Source: Aquilaria yunnanensis (lineage: Eukaryota > Streptophyta > Magnoliopsida > Malvales > Thymelaeaceae). From it: DNA of 64,000 nt. A program made the translations under genes and the position numbers. Below the pieces are notes generated by a model. The model saw only the letters and a program-made list of their open reading frames with translations, made no database searches and was not told the origin of the DNA. This document shows, one piece after another, positions 1-9,639 of this stretch. Numbering within the stretch: position 1 is the stretch's first letter; each line of letters opens with the position of its first letter. The stretch lies in contig JBDJPA010000014.1 in the NCBI GenBank assembly GCA_039654915.1, forward strand, positions 1-64,000. Direction: 5' to 3'.

Positions 1-121
1 TAGTTATTGCTTTTTATTCCAATAAAGTTGTGATTTATGCACACTATAAATAAAGTACCAGTTTGCATCCATCTCATTCTTGCCATTTTCTCTTTTCTTT
101 TTTTCTCTCTGAATAATGCAG
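1..121 (+). other. Probable 3' end of the Ogre-type intron before RT
   Basis: A T/C-rich tract ends in tgcag at 117-121. The pol reading frame is open from there to the stop at 300-302. Ogre elements are known to splice an intron between gag-protease and RT, and this position fits. The branch site and donor are not visible because the donor would lie left of the window. Confidence 0.45.
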
Positions 122-1697
122 ACCTGAAACTCTCTTTGATGACAATAAAAGAATGAACTTTGATAATCCTGTAAACACTACCGACTCGGATGACGAAGAT
201 CTTCAAATATCTCCTGAGCTATTAAAAATGATCAAGCGAGATGAAAAAGAAAGAGCAACAAGTCAAGAACCAACTGAGGCATTTAACTTGGGAGACAGTT
301 AGAATGTAAAAGAAGTCAAGATTGGCACTCTATTCCCTCCTGAAGAAAAAGAAGAATTAGTCCACTTATTGAAAGAATATGTGGATGTGTTTGCTTGGTC
401 ATACCAAGATATGCCTGGCTTAAGCTCAGACATAGTACTACACAAAATACCCTTGAAACCTGGGGCGAAGCCTGTCAGACAAAAGTTACGAAGATTAAAG
501 CCGGATCTAATCTTAAGAGTAAAAGATGAGATTCGAAAGCTGTGGGATGCAGGATTCCTTGGGGTCGCTGAATATACAGAATGGGTGGTTAACATTGTTC
601 CAGTCGAAAAGAAAGAAAGCGGGAAACTAAGAGTTTGTCAGGACTACCGGCCATTGAACGAAGCCAGTCCTAAAGATAACTTCCCACTTCCTCACATTGA
701 TACGCTGGTGGATAATACCGCAGGAAACTCCTATTTTTCCTTCATGGATGGCTTCTCTGGATACAATCAAATCAAACTTGATCCAGATGATATGATAAAA
801 ACTGCCTTTATAACCCTTTGGGGTACCTTCTACTACAAGGTGATGCCTTTTGGGTTAAAGAATGCTGGTGCTACATATCAAAGAGCCATGGTTGCGTTAT
901 TCCATGACATGATGCATAAAGAAATTGAAGTATATGTAGACGACATGATCGCCAAAACTTTCACTGCTAGGGGGCATCTAAAAGTGCTAAGAAAACTATT
1001 CGATAGACTTCGCAAATATCAACTGAAGTTGAATCCTGCCAAATGTATTTTTGGAGCCTCTTCAGGAAAGTTTTTGGGTTTCATGGTCAACAAGGATGGG
1101 ATTCGAGTTGACCCGAGTAAAGTCAAAGCAATACAAGAAATGCAACCCCCGAAGACTCCAAAACAAGTAAGAAGTTTTCTGGGTAGAATCAACTTCATAG
1201 CAAGGTTCATATCACAATTGACGTCCAAATGTGAACCTCTTTTCAAATCATTAAAGAAGAACAATCCGATCGAGTGGAATAATGAATGCCAAGAAGCGTT
1301 CGAGAAAATCAAGCAATATCTATCAAATCCACCAGTCTTGATACCACCTCGATCTGGAGAACCGTTGATTCTATATTTATCCATACAGGATTCTTCATTA
1401 GGATCCGTATTGGGTCAACGTGATGAGACAGGCAAGAAGGAACATGTAATTTACTATTTGAGCAAAAAGCTTATCACATATGAAGTTAAATACTCAATAG
1501 TAGAAAAGTCCTGTTGTGCCCTGGCATGGGTAGCACACCGACTAAAACACTATATGCTCAACAACACCATATTGCTGATCTCCAAGACTGATCCCATTAA
1601 ATACATTTTTGAGAAACCCGCTTTATCAGGCAGGATCGCAAAATGGCAAATGCTGTTATCTGAATACGACATACAGTATGACCCCAAAAGGCTGTAA
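122..1697 (+). pseudogene. Reverse transcriptase and first RNase H of Ty3/gypsy pol
   Basis: This encodes the RT of a Tat/Ogre-like retrotransposon. From the open frame at 369, the RT fingers and palm follow in order. The first catalytic Asp is about residue 127 (FMDGFSGYNQI) and the YVDD box is at 189-192. RT-associated RNase H occupies about 330-430. In that domain the expected leading Asp near YLSIQDSSLGSV is replaced, so it looks catalytically vestigial, as is usual in Tat elements with a second RNase H. An in-frame TAG at 300-302 separates an acidic N-terminal part (from about 123) from RT. A short indel near 1680-1690 ends the frame at 1697, whereas the next ORF continues the same polyprotein. 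The copy is therefore broken but recent. Confidence 0.92.
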
Positions 1698-2821
1698 AAG
1701 GAAGTGTAATTGCTGAATATCTGGCTGATATAGCATTGGATGATTATGAGCCAATGAGAATGGACTTTCCTGATGGAGATATAATGATGATAGAACAGGA
1801 AGTCTCTGAAGATAATGAAACATGGAAAATGGCATTCGACGGAGCATCTAATGCTTTGGGACAAGGGATTGGAGCTATACTCATCTCTCCAAACGGAGAA
1901 CAGTTCCCCCTCACAGTAAAAATTACATTTCCTTGTACCAACAATATAGTAGAGTATGAGGCATGTGCTATGGGACTCCAAATGGCACTGGATTTGAAAG
2001 TGCGAAATCTCCGAGTCTATGGGGATTCCGCATTAGTCATATATCAAATCAATGGAGAATGGGAAACAAGGGATTCAAAATTGATCCCTTACCAAAAGCT
2101 TATACTAGACTTGACTCGAAAATTTAACAGTATAAGCTTCCATCATCTTCCAAGGGAAGATAATCAAATTCCAGACGCTTTGGCTACTTTAGCTGCTATG
2201 TACAAGATAAGCGACCCCGAACATACTCCTGTGTTCGAAATAAAGATAATAGATTCTCCAGCTTATTGCATGAGCATCGAAGAAGAATTGGATGGGAAAC
2301 CTTGGTATCACGATATCAAGAAATACCTCCAAGAACGAGTATATCCACCAGAAGCATCAGAAAATGACAAGAAATTTCTACGAAGATTGTCAATGGGTTT
2401 TCTTTTAAACTTAGACATACTTTACAAGAAAACCCCAGATTCGATGCTACTTCACTGTGTAGATACTCATGAAGCACGAAAAATCATGGAAGAAGTTCAT
2501 TCTGGAATATGTGGAGCCCATACTAGTGGTCATACCATGGCAAGACAAATAATGAGGGCTGGTTACTATTGGCTCACATTGGAAAGTGATTGCATCAATC
2601 ACGTAAGAAAATGTCACAAATGCCAAATATATGCCAACAAGATCCAAGCTCCACCTGCTCCTCTTAATGTAACAGCAATACCTTGGCCTTTTGCCATGTG
2701 GGGAATCGATGTCATTGGAGCGATTACCCCTAAAGCTTCCAATGGTCACAAATTCATCCTAGTTGCAATTGACTACTTCACTAAATGGGTAGAAGCTGTG
2801 TCTTATGCAAGCGTAACTTAA
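1698..2821 (+). pseudogene. Second (archaeal-type) RNase H and N-terminal half of integrase
   Basis: This continues the pol polyprotein after the frameshift. Counting from the ORF opening at 1736, a second RNase H lies at about residues 30-155, with acidic residues D35 (AFDGASN), E73, D97 (VYGDSAL) and D147, so all four catalytic positions are kept. The integrase zinc domain follows, with H255, H262, C293 and C296. The catalytic core then starts with D325 (GIDVIG). Dual RNase H is a hallmark of the Tat lineage. The ORF ends in TAA at 2819-2821, in the middle of the integrase core. The context suggests a Gln codon changed by C to T (inference). Confidence 0.9.
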
Positions 2822-2824
2822 AAG

Positions 2825-3550
2825 GTGGTATGCCGGTTCATTAAGAAAGAAATCATTTGTCGCTATGGACCGCCAGAGTGTATTATCTCAGACAATGCCA
2901 CGAACCTGAATAATGCAATGATGCAGACTTTGTGCCGGCAATTCAAAATCAAGCATCTCAATTCAGCACCTTATCGACCGATGATGAATGGTGCAGTAGA
3001 AGCGGCCAATAAAAATATCAAGAGAATTGTTGAAAAGATGATCGTCACTTACAAGGACTGGCATGAGATGTTACCTTTTGCACTACATGCTTATAGAACT
3101 TCTACTCGTACTTCTACTGGAGCAACACATTTTTCTCTGGTATACGGTATGGAGGCTGTATTGCCCATCGAAGTTGAAATTCCTTCATTAAGGGTACTAA
3201 TGGATACTCAATTAAGAGAAGCAGAATGGGTCAAAGCTAGATACGAGCAATTAAATCTAATTGATGAAAGAAGAATGATAGCTCTCTGCCATGGGCAACT
3301 TTATCAAAGAAGGATGATTCGTGCTTACAACAAAAAGGTTCGCCCACGACGATTTCACGAGGGTGACATAGTGCTCAAGAAAATTTTACCCATGCAACAT
3401 GATTCAAGAGGAAAATGGACACCAAATTATGACGGGTCATATGTCGTGAAGAAAGCATTTTCAGGAGGGGCACTAATTCTGACAGAAATGGATGGACGAG
3501 AATTACCGAAGTCAGTAAATTCGGATGTAGTAAAGAAATACTTTGCATAA
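2825..3550 (+). pseudogene. C-terminal half of integrase
   Basis: This is the remainder of the integrase core and its C-terminal domain, in the same frame as the preceding ORF and separated only by the TAA at 2819. It holds the second Asp (ISDNATN, D23 of this ORF) and the Glu (NGAVEAAN, E59), exactly 35 residues apart, which is the DD35E signature of integrase. The C-terminal part (about 160-240) resembles the basic GPY/F-like domain that binds DNA. The pol frame ends naturally at 3548-3550. Without read-through of the internal stop the protein would not be active. Confidence 0.9.
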
Positions 3551-4881
3551 TGAAGAAATTTTCGAACAGAATGGGAGAAGTGGATACAGGGTTACCAAAG
3601 TTTATTTGATCAAAGTTGTCAAAGAGAGCTTTCTTCCCTTACACTTTCATTATCTATCTGTACCCAAGATTTTCATATTCTTTTACCCATAAATAAAAAG
3701 CCAATTCTCTTTAACTTACCTTAGATTTTCACGTTCAAAATGCTAAAGTCGCTTCTATCCAGTTCTTTTCCTTCAAATCTCACATTCCTACTAGCCTTAA
3801 GTGTGCAATAAATTGTGACTTTTGAAGGAAGAATAGTAATAATTAAAACTTAGAAAAAAACAAAGACCGTAGATTACTTTGATAAGCTTTATGAATTAAA
3901 ACAGGTAAGATTGAGGTCCTGCTTTGCGAGCGGCACAGAACATAGGCTAACAAAGAAGAAGGAGTAACAAATCTTTGGGAGATAGCCTTGGTGGTAGCCT
4001 GAATGATCGCTTCAGAAGTCTTAACATGTCCATGTCAGCAAGAAAGAATCATACTCACGAATATCTCAACAGGGACAATTATCCAGAGAGGCATAAAGTA
4101 CGAGGCGGACATTAAGGAAATTGAAGCCAAAATTCAAGAGCAAATCAAGGAAAGAAGATTTTTGAAAAGAGTTAGGCTTTTAAGACAATGGACAATAGCT
4201 GGAAAGCGAGACAATAGATAACAGCTGAAAAGCATAAAGAGATTCAATGATAGAAGACAATTACAAAGAGGATCCAGTAAAGCAAAGACATGAAGAACTT
4301 CCAAAATAAAAAAAGAACCATCAGTTACACATGCTCTACATTCATGCATTTCACATCATGCATGCATGGCATACAGAACAGGAATCAAATGGGAAGCACA
4401 TCCACGGCACAGCTACAGCAGTATAAGCTGAGATCTCAATGACATCAGCTCTTATCAATCTACCGCCGGATGCACAGCTGATATGTTGGACCCAGCCCCA
4501 TCAGCAATTTAAGGATAAAGTAGACAATATTGTCAAAAGCCTAGTATTCGATTCAATAATCGAGGCTACACCTGGATGGACAGAATTGACGCCAGCTTAG
4601 CTGTATCTAAGATAAGAAATAGCTATGTTCAAAGATAAGCGCGGATATTGAGAAATATTGTCGTCGAAAGCAGACAATGGATTCAATAATCAAGGACTGG
4701 ATCAATGTCATGCCTGATGAGATATCAAAGATAAGAAATATCTATGATACCAAAATAAAGTAGGATCCACTTTTCCGGTTAAACGGCAGATACGGTACTC
4801 CGTGACTCTCAAGTCGGTTCTCTCAGTTGCCCATAATAACTGATTCTTTCCTCTCTTCTTTCTTTTACTTCCCTCTAGAAA
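3551..4881 (+). other. Post-integrase non-coding region of the left element
   Basis: No convincing ORF is present. From about 3840 it aligns with 19180-20450 of the complete element. Upstream of the cysteine-rich-protein gene it holds repeated GATAAG-type motifs (agataagaaata near 4609 and 4729, another near 4633), and the segment 4560-4860 is nearly identical in both elements. This stretch is the likely promoter and 5' leader of the gene at 4882. I find no clear TATA box close to it. Confidence 0.6.
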
Positions 4882-5430
4882 ATGGATCCTACTCTTTCTG
4901 TCTTACGAAAATATTTTCCTTCTCTCCCAATGAACATTCTCAAAAAGATCTACCAAGTTCGCTGTGAACGATTAAGAGTTCTGATGCACAAAGGAATCCC
5001 TGAAGATGTGCGGTGGTTAATCGAAGCCAAGGTTCGTCTGGCAGGTGAAATCCCAGAGGCATTTGTGTCTCACATGCCTGGTATAGGCAAAAGCTCTTAT
5101 GCCAAAAAGCGAAGAGCGAAAAGGTTACAAGTCTGCCATAAATGTGGACGGTGGACTTGTAATACTAAATTTCGTTCTTTAGGGATGATCTCTGATAATC
5201 GAGAAGATAAAATACGATTCATTAAGAATGGCCTGAGTAAGGACTCGTTGGATGATATCCAATTGACTCTCGAGACGCATTCTTGTGGATCCGTGCAACG
5301 TGAACTTCTTGGTTTATGGAGCATTTTTCATGAAGAACGAGAACGATATAGTCCCGGGAATCTGACTGTAAACGACCCTGTTTGCCAGCTTGTAAGAAAG
5401 CTGGATGGGAAGCAAACCCTCGGCTCATAG
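4882..5430 (+). CDS. Cysteine-rich basic protein resembling carlavirus-type CRP, retrotransposon-borne (left copy)
   Basis: This is an intact 182-codon ORF, 97-98% identical by eye to the copy at 20454. An N-terminal helical region (1-60) is followed by a G-K-S-S-Y-A core (69-74), a basic cluster (K75, K76, R77, R78) and a Cys cluster (C85, C88, C93). The fourth ligand position, residue 97, is Phe here instead of Cys, so zinc binding may be lost. H133 and C135 follow. The order of G-[KR]-S-x-Y-A, Arg/Lys-rich block and CxxC is the signature I know from carlavirus nucleic-acid-binding cysteine-rich proteins. Those proteins act in RNA silencing suppression and as nuclear regulators. The start ATG is preceded by a short leader conserved with the other copies. 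Function here is inferred only from the motif. Confidence 0.7.
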   Translation: MDPTLSVLRKYFPSLPMNILKKIYQVRCERLRVLMHKGIPEDVRWLIEAKVRLAGEIPEAFVSHMPGIGKSSYAKKRRAKRLQVCHKCGRWTCNTKFRSLGMISDNREDKIRFIKNGLSKDSLDDIQLTLETHSCGSVQRELLGLWSIFHEERERYSPGNLTVNDPVCQLVRKLDGKQTLGS

Positions 5431-5474
5431 AAGCCGTTAATGCCGTTACTAGACGTAAAGCCAGTGGAAGATGT

Positions 5475-5719
5475 GAGCCACAGTCACAATTACTGTACAT
5501 ACAGTTTGTTATATTTGGAAAAGTTTGCATTTTCTTTTGACAGATGTACATGCTCCCCTAAGTGTAATCGACACGTTATCCCTTTTCATCACTATAAATG
5601 CGTGTTCTTCCTTCTGATTAAGCAGCAGATAAGATACCCCGTGACTTCTAAAGTCGGTTATTCCAGTCTCCTACAATAACTGATTCATTTCCCTCTTCTC
5701 TCAAATTCTTCTCTCATCA
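5475..5719 (+). promoter_or_regulatory. Promoter cassette of the second cysteine-rich-protein copy (left element)
   Basis: It is nearly identical to 21046-21290. It contains the module gtcacaattactgtacat, a TATAAAT box at 5593-5599 preceded by ttatcccttttcatcac, and a C/T-rich leader up to the ATG at 5720. Confidence 0.6.
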
Positions 5720-5794
5720 ATGGATTCTTCTCTTTCTGCACTGCGAAAATACTTTCCTTCCCTTCCAATAAAAGTCCTTAGAAAGATGAAATAG
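5720..5794 (+). pseudogene. Truncated second cysteine-rich-protein copy (left element)
   Basis: The first 22 or so codons match the gene at 21291. Similarity to the element ends at 5787 and a TAG follows at 5792-5794. It marks the 3' breakpoint of the left element, and no LTR follows. The breakpoint may reflect illegitimate recombination (inference). Confidence 0.75.
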
Positions 5795-7327
5795 AAATGA
5801 CGCATTCAGGAAAAAACCCGAAGTGTCATGGATTGAGATGAATTTGGGTGAACCCTTATTCTTCATGCCAAGGGAGGAATTAGAAGAGAGACATGATTTT
5901 ATCTCTAACTTTTCCTAAAATACCAATGATTTTGTATTTATGAAACCTTTTCATAAAACTTTTATTTTTTGTAATTATGTCCACCTATATGTGCCAACTA
6001 AGCAAGAATTAACGGTGTTTAGTGCCACATTAGATTTTCCGTCAGCCTCATCCAACATAGGATTAATGTTGTTTACGTTTTTAAACTTATAAAACTCAAA
6101 TAAAAACTCGTGTAGTTATAAGACTACAATAAAAAAGTTGCAAAAGTTATAAGACTCACTTTGACCTCTTTCAAACCTCATAGGTTTCTTCAATATTTAT
6201 TTTCATACAAACCTTGAGGGATTTTTTTTCTATACTTCACTCTACCGACTAATTCAACTACAGTGCCGTTACTTTTCTTATACTAAGCTATTACCTACGG
6301 GTAGTTCCACCACATCACCCCATTTTTATTACAGATCACTACCACAATTGTGCCATTCTCATCACCAAGAACACCCTTTTAGCACCGGGGCCAGGCTTAC
6401 AACTGACGTATACATCGACATAGTTTCAGTTCATTTCACGCTTGTCATTGCCACTCAATAAAATCACACATTCTTACTGTGCAAATCAATTTCTTCTGGT
6501 AACAAGAAATCAAGAACAGAGGCAGAGCAATCATTCCTGCACACAGTATACCAACATCCCAAACCTTAAATTCTATAGAATCAGATACCCGCATCGTCAC
6601 AAGACTCCTTGCCTTAAAAACCTCAACATTTCTTCCCACCCATAAAGCCCTAACTGACGACATACACAGTAGCATTCAAATCTCGTTTGATGATGTTGAA
6701 GATGTCAAAATTATACCAAAAACAGCTAGCGTTGTTCAACTGATGACGGATCAACAATTGAATTGCCCAAGTCCTCAGGAGTCTCCATCACGACCTCCCA
6801 ACACAAAGTACTGAATTGCCTGCCCCCCAAACTTCCACCCCTTCAAACAAACCTATCAACAAAGCTTTAGATGCAAAACATTTAGAGCTTCCCTAACCAG
6901 ATTGAAAAGGAAAGGACACAATGGATCTTCCTTTGTGAGTCCTCTTTCCATGTGACATTCTTATCTTTGGTCTCATTTAATGACCTACAGTTTCCTTCAG
7001 AATGCCTTAAAATTTAAATGTGAGAACGAGCCACTCATACCAACCATTATACAAGACTTAATAAAATAGAAGAGTGTATATGGTAGATTTTGAAGATGGC
7101 ACAAACAACCTAGAATAGCATTTTCGTGCTTTCTTTTCAACTGTTTGACTCAAATTTTATAAGGCATTTAAGATACAGACACATAAGATCCTACATGTTC
7201 AAATGCATCAAACCTGAACCAGGTGAAACTCTGGTAAACCAGTAGATGACTGCAATGAAATCTACCGGACTTATCCAAAATCAACAACTGTGAAGCCAGC
7301 CACCCTACCCCAAAACAAGACTATAAG
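5795..7327. other. Intergenic, no gene recognised
   Basis: AT-rich sequence with no supported gene. Short ORFs around 6442-6675 overlap on both strands and have no recognisable features. A fragment of LINE reverse transcriptase lies at 6861-6958. The part nearest 7327 is probably the 3' UTR of the minus-strand gene that ends at 7328. Confidence 0.5.
6861..6958 (-). pseudogene. Fragment of LINE-type reverse transcriptase
   Basis: Read on the minus strand, one frame gives MERGLTKEDPLCPFLFNL followed by VREALN. This matches the RT block RGL-x-Q-GDPLSPFLF-N-L of plant L1-like LINEs, with the Q-G changed to K-E. A stop follows soon after, and upstream the frame is shifted. Only this block survives, so it is an old fragment. 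Confidence 0.55.
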
Positions 7328-8626
7328 CTAATCCTTCTCTTTGGGATGAATTTTGGTTTCCAGCTCTTTAGGCTTTGCTTTCTCTGCTGCGCTGAAAAGA
7401 AGAAACAACAAATTCATATGCTCATCCAAAAAGATGAACTCTAATGATAAACCCCTTGATGGAAAATGGAGAGCGAAAAGAGAATGAAAGATGCATTAGA
7501 GATCAAAAGCGTTTTCATCACAAAAGCAAGCTCAAGTACAAACGGTACACATTTTTATTTCTTAAAAATTGAACAGGATATGCCAAACTCGATCTAGGAA
7601 TGCATGTGCACCTTCGATCCTTTAGTGACACACCATAGCTTATGTGCATGGCACATGACTGCAAGAGAACGGCCACTCACAAAACTTATAAAAGCACTTT
7701 CAACATAACTTTTAAGATAAAAACATTTTACTTTACTTCGGAACGGTGGCCAACTGCTAATGAATTTCAGCAATCTCAGTACAAGGTAACTTTAAGCCAT
7801 TTCTACACGTCTCCATAACATTGTTTTCTACATCATATATGTGAATGAGAAAAAAAAAAAACAGAATGAACACAATTAGTGCTGTTACCTCCATTTTCCG
7901 TAAGTATCATTAGAAAGCAGAGCACTGATGACACTGTAAATCAAGCATAGCACTTGTTCTGGTGCCATTAGACCTGAACTTGATCACTTTCAGGTTAAGC
8001 TAAGATTCTCTTGATTTTCCAATATTTCATTCAATGCAAAACAAATCTAAATCTTCAACAAGATCTTCAGGGTAAGGAACATTAACAATTTCTAAGAAAA
8101 AAAAAATCGAATTCATTATATCAACTTTATTATTCCGGAAAAAAAAAAGGAAAGAGAAAAGAAAAGGAACAAAACATTTAGGGCCAATCTAATTTCTCAG
8201 ATACAGGAAATTACTTGAATCGGCTTCTAGATGCATAACAGTAGCACACAAAACTATTTTCCCTTAAACCCCAAAGCGAAAATGATCCCAGAATTCCTAA
8301 AATCATAAAAAAGGTTGAACTTGTGCACCTACCAGGCACGTTTAATAATCCTGATCCTACTTCACAGTTGGTAACCGTGTCCAGCTAAAAGGGAAAAAAC
8401 TAACTTCGCAAATTCGTGTATTAGTCAGGCACAAGCAGAAACAAAAGAAAGGAACAGAGAGTGCATGAAGTTACTTCGAGGCAGCAGACGATTCTTCTTC
8501 GAGCCAGTTTCGAATATGCTTGACGTTCCGCCGGAAAATCGCCGCAGATTGCTTGACATCGGACCTCAGTAGAAGCACGGCCGCGCTGACACCAACAACC
8601 GTCAATATGAAATTGGTTAAGGCCAT
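7328..8626 (-). CDS. Small single-pass membrane protein, two exons (71 aa), possibly a mitochondrial complex I accessory subunit
   Basis: Exon 1 is 8475-8626 and exon 2 is 7328-7391, both minus. The intron 7392-8474 has GT at 8474-8473 and AG at 7393-7392. Splicing joins codon 51 in phase, giving 71 residues. The protein starts MALTNFILTVVGVSAAVLLL, a hydrophobic segment (about 5-20). RSDVKQSAAIFRRNVKHIRN (21-40) and WLEEESSAAS (41-50) follow, and a Lys/Glu-rich tail ends at KEKD. Clean splice sites and an intact protein across both exons argue for a real host gene. I recall this small conserved plant family (Arabidopsis At2g31490-like) as listed among mitochondrial complex I accessory subunits, but I am not certain of that assignment. 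It lies between retroelement remains and is not part of any element. Confidence 0.82.
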
Positions 8627-9309
8627 TCTGACCACTACTCTGACTTCCTATCCGGCTTCTCCTTTCTACCAAAATTTCCTGAAAAACCTTGTTCCATTCG
8701 AGGCCTGAAGCAAATCGAGGTCGACGTCAAATACTGACGGGGCTTCTTTCTCTAGCCGAGGAGGGGAGGGTTTACGGATATTCAGTCTTGGCACGTTCGT
8801 TTGATTATATGGGCTGGATATCGAGCAGTGGCAGATGGGATGGGCTGGTTTAGACCAGGTCCAACAGAAGGAGTAGGTTAGGCTTGGTTATGTAATATAG
8901 GCCCGCTGTTGTTCAATCTCCAATCTCTGCATTACAAGAACAGCTGCATGGCAATACATGAATAAATCTAAAATATATATTTTTTTTTGCCAATTGTTTA
9001 ATTTCAAGTCAAGAGCTTGGAATTGAAATAGATTTATTACCTTAAATTTTTTAACGCTATGAGTAAGTATTACATTCACCTGACTTATTACGTGCGTCAT
9101 CCCTAAAAAATTGAGAAATTGTCATTTTGGCCCCGTATATGTTGAACATACTTATAATGTTTCTGGACAGCTCGGACAAGATTTTGGACCGGGCGGAGTA
9201 GCTAGCGCTTTTGACGGGCGGATGGGGGGAGTTTGGGTTCGAGTCCCCAGGAGGGCTTCGTTGCCTCTCTAACTTTTTATTCTTTGTTCGTTTTCTCTTT
9301 CTAACACCC
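8627..9309. other. Upstream region of the minus-strand small gene and intergenic DNA
   Basis: About 8627-8770 is moderately GC-rich and is the likely 5' UTR and promoter of the gene starting at 8626. No clear TATA box is seen. Around 9196-9249 there are weak A-box-like and B-box-like sequences (gtagctagcgc and gggttcgagtcccca), which could be a decayed tRNA-derived SINE. No gene is recognised. Confidence 0.4.
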
Positions 9310-9639
9310 AATTTATTTTAACTTAAGTCAATTTACTACAAAATGATTTATTTTTGTTCTTATATTTTTTTTATTCAGAACTAATTTTAATTAAAATTCA
9401 ATATAATGTAGATGCAATAATCCATTGAAATACAATTTTTATAATCTTATTAAATTTTTATGAATTTTTCTAGTTTAAAGCCTTAAAAAGAAAAATTCAT
9501 AAAAAATTAATAATATAATGAAAAAAATTTCAAATGGATTATTACATCTACATAACATTGAATTTTAAATGAAATTGGTTTTAGGTAAAAAAATATATAC
9601 AAGTAAAAATAAGTCAGTTGACTTAAGTTAAAATGAATT
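9310..9639. mobile_element. Foldback MITE
   Basis: The two halves are inverted copies of about 160 bp. The left arm starts aatttattttaacttaagtc and the right arm, reversed, starts aattcattttaacttaagtc. Matching continues through aataatccat to tttttatgaatttttct near the centre. No coding capacity. I cannot define a target duplication, so the superfamily is open. Confidence 0.65.

Larger units (their letters stand above)
1..5787 (+). mobile_element. 3' portion of a Tat/Ogre-like Ty3/gypsy retrotransposon, truncated at both ends
   Basis: The order RT, RNase H, second RNase H, integrase is Ty3/gypsy. The second RNase H and the degenerate first one point to the Tat/Ogre lineage. Downstream of integrase lies about 2.2 kb that is closely alignable with 19180-21360 of the complete element at 11764-29358, including the cysteine-rich-protein gene. 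Similarity stops abruptly at 5787, inside a second copy of that gene, so the 3' array and 3' LTR are missing. The 5' part lies outside the window. It supplies the pol functions that the complete element lacks, so it represents the autonomous type of this family, now lightly broken. Confidence 0.85.

Noticed and set aside
3955..4221. 72-codon ORF after integrase in the left element
   Set aside because: The aligned region of the complete element does not keep the frame.
9185..9260. tRNA gene or SINE head (A-box and B-box-like words)
   Set aside because: No cloverleaf can be drawn and there is no poly-A or target duplication. At best a decayed SINE.
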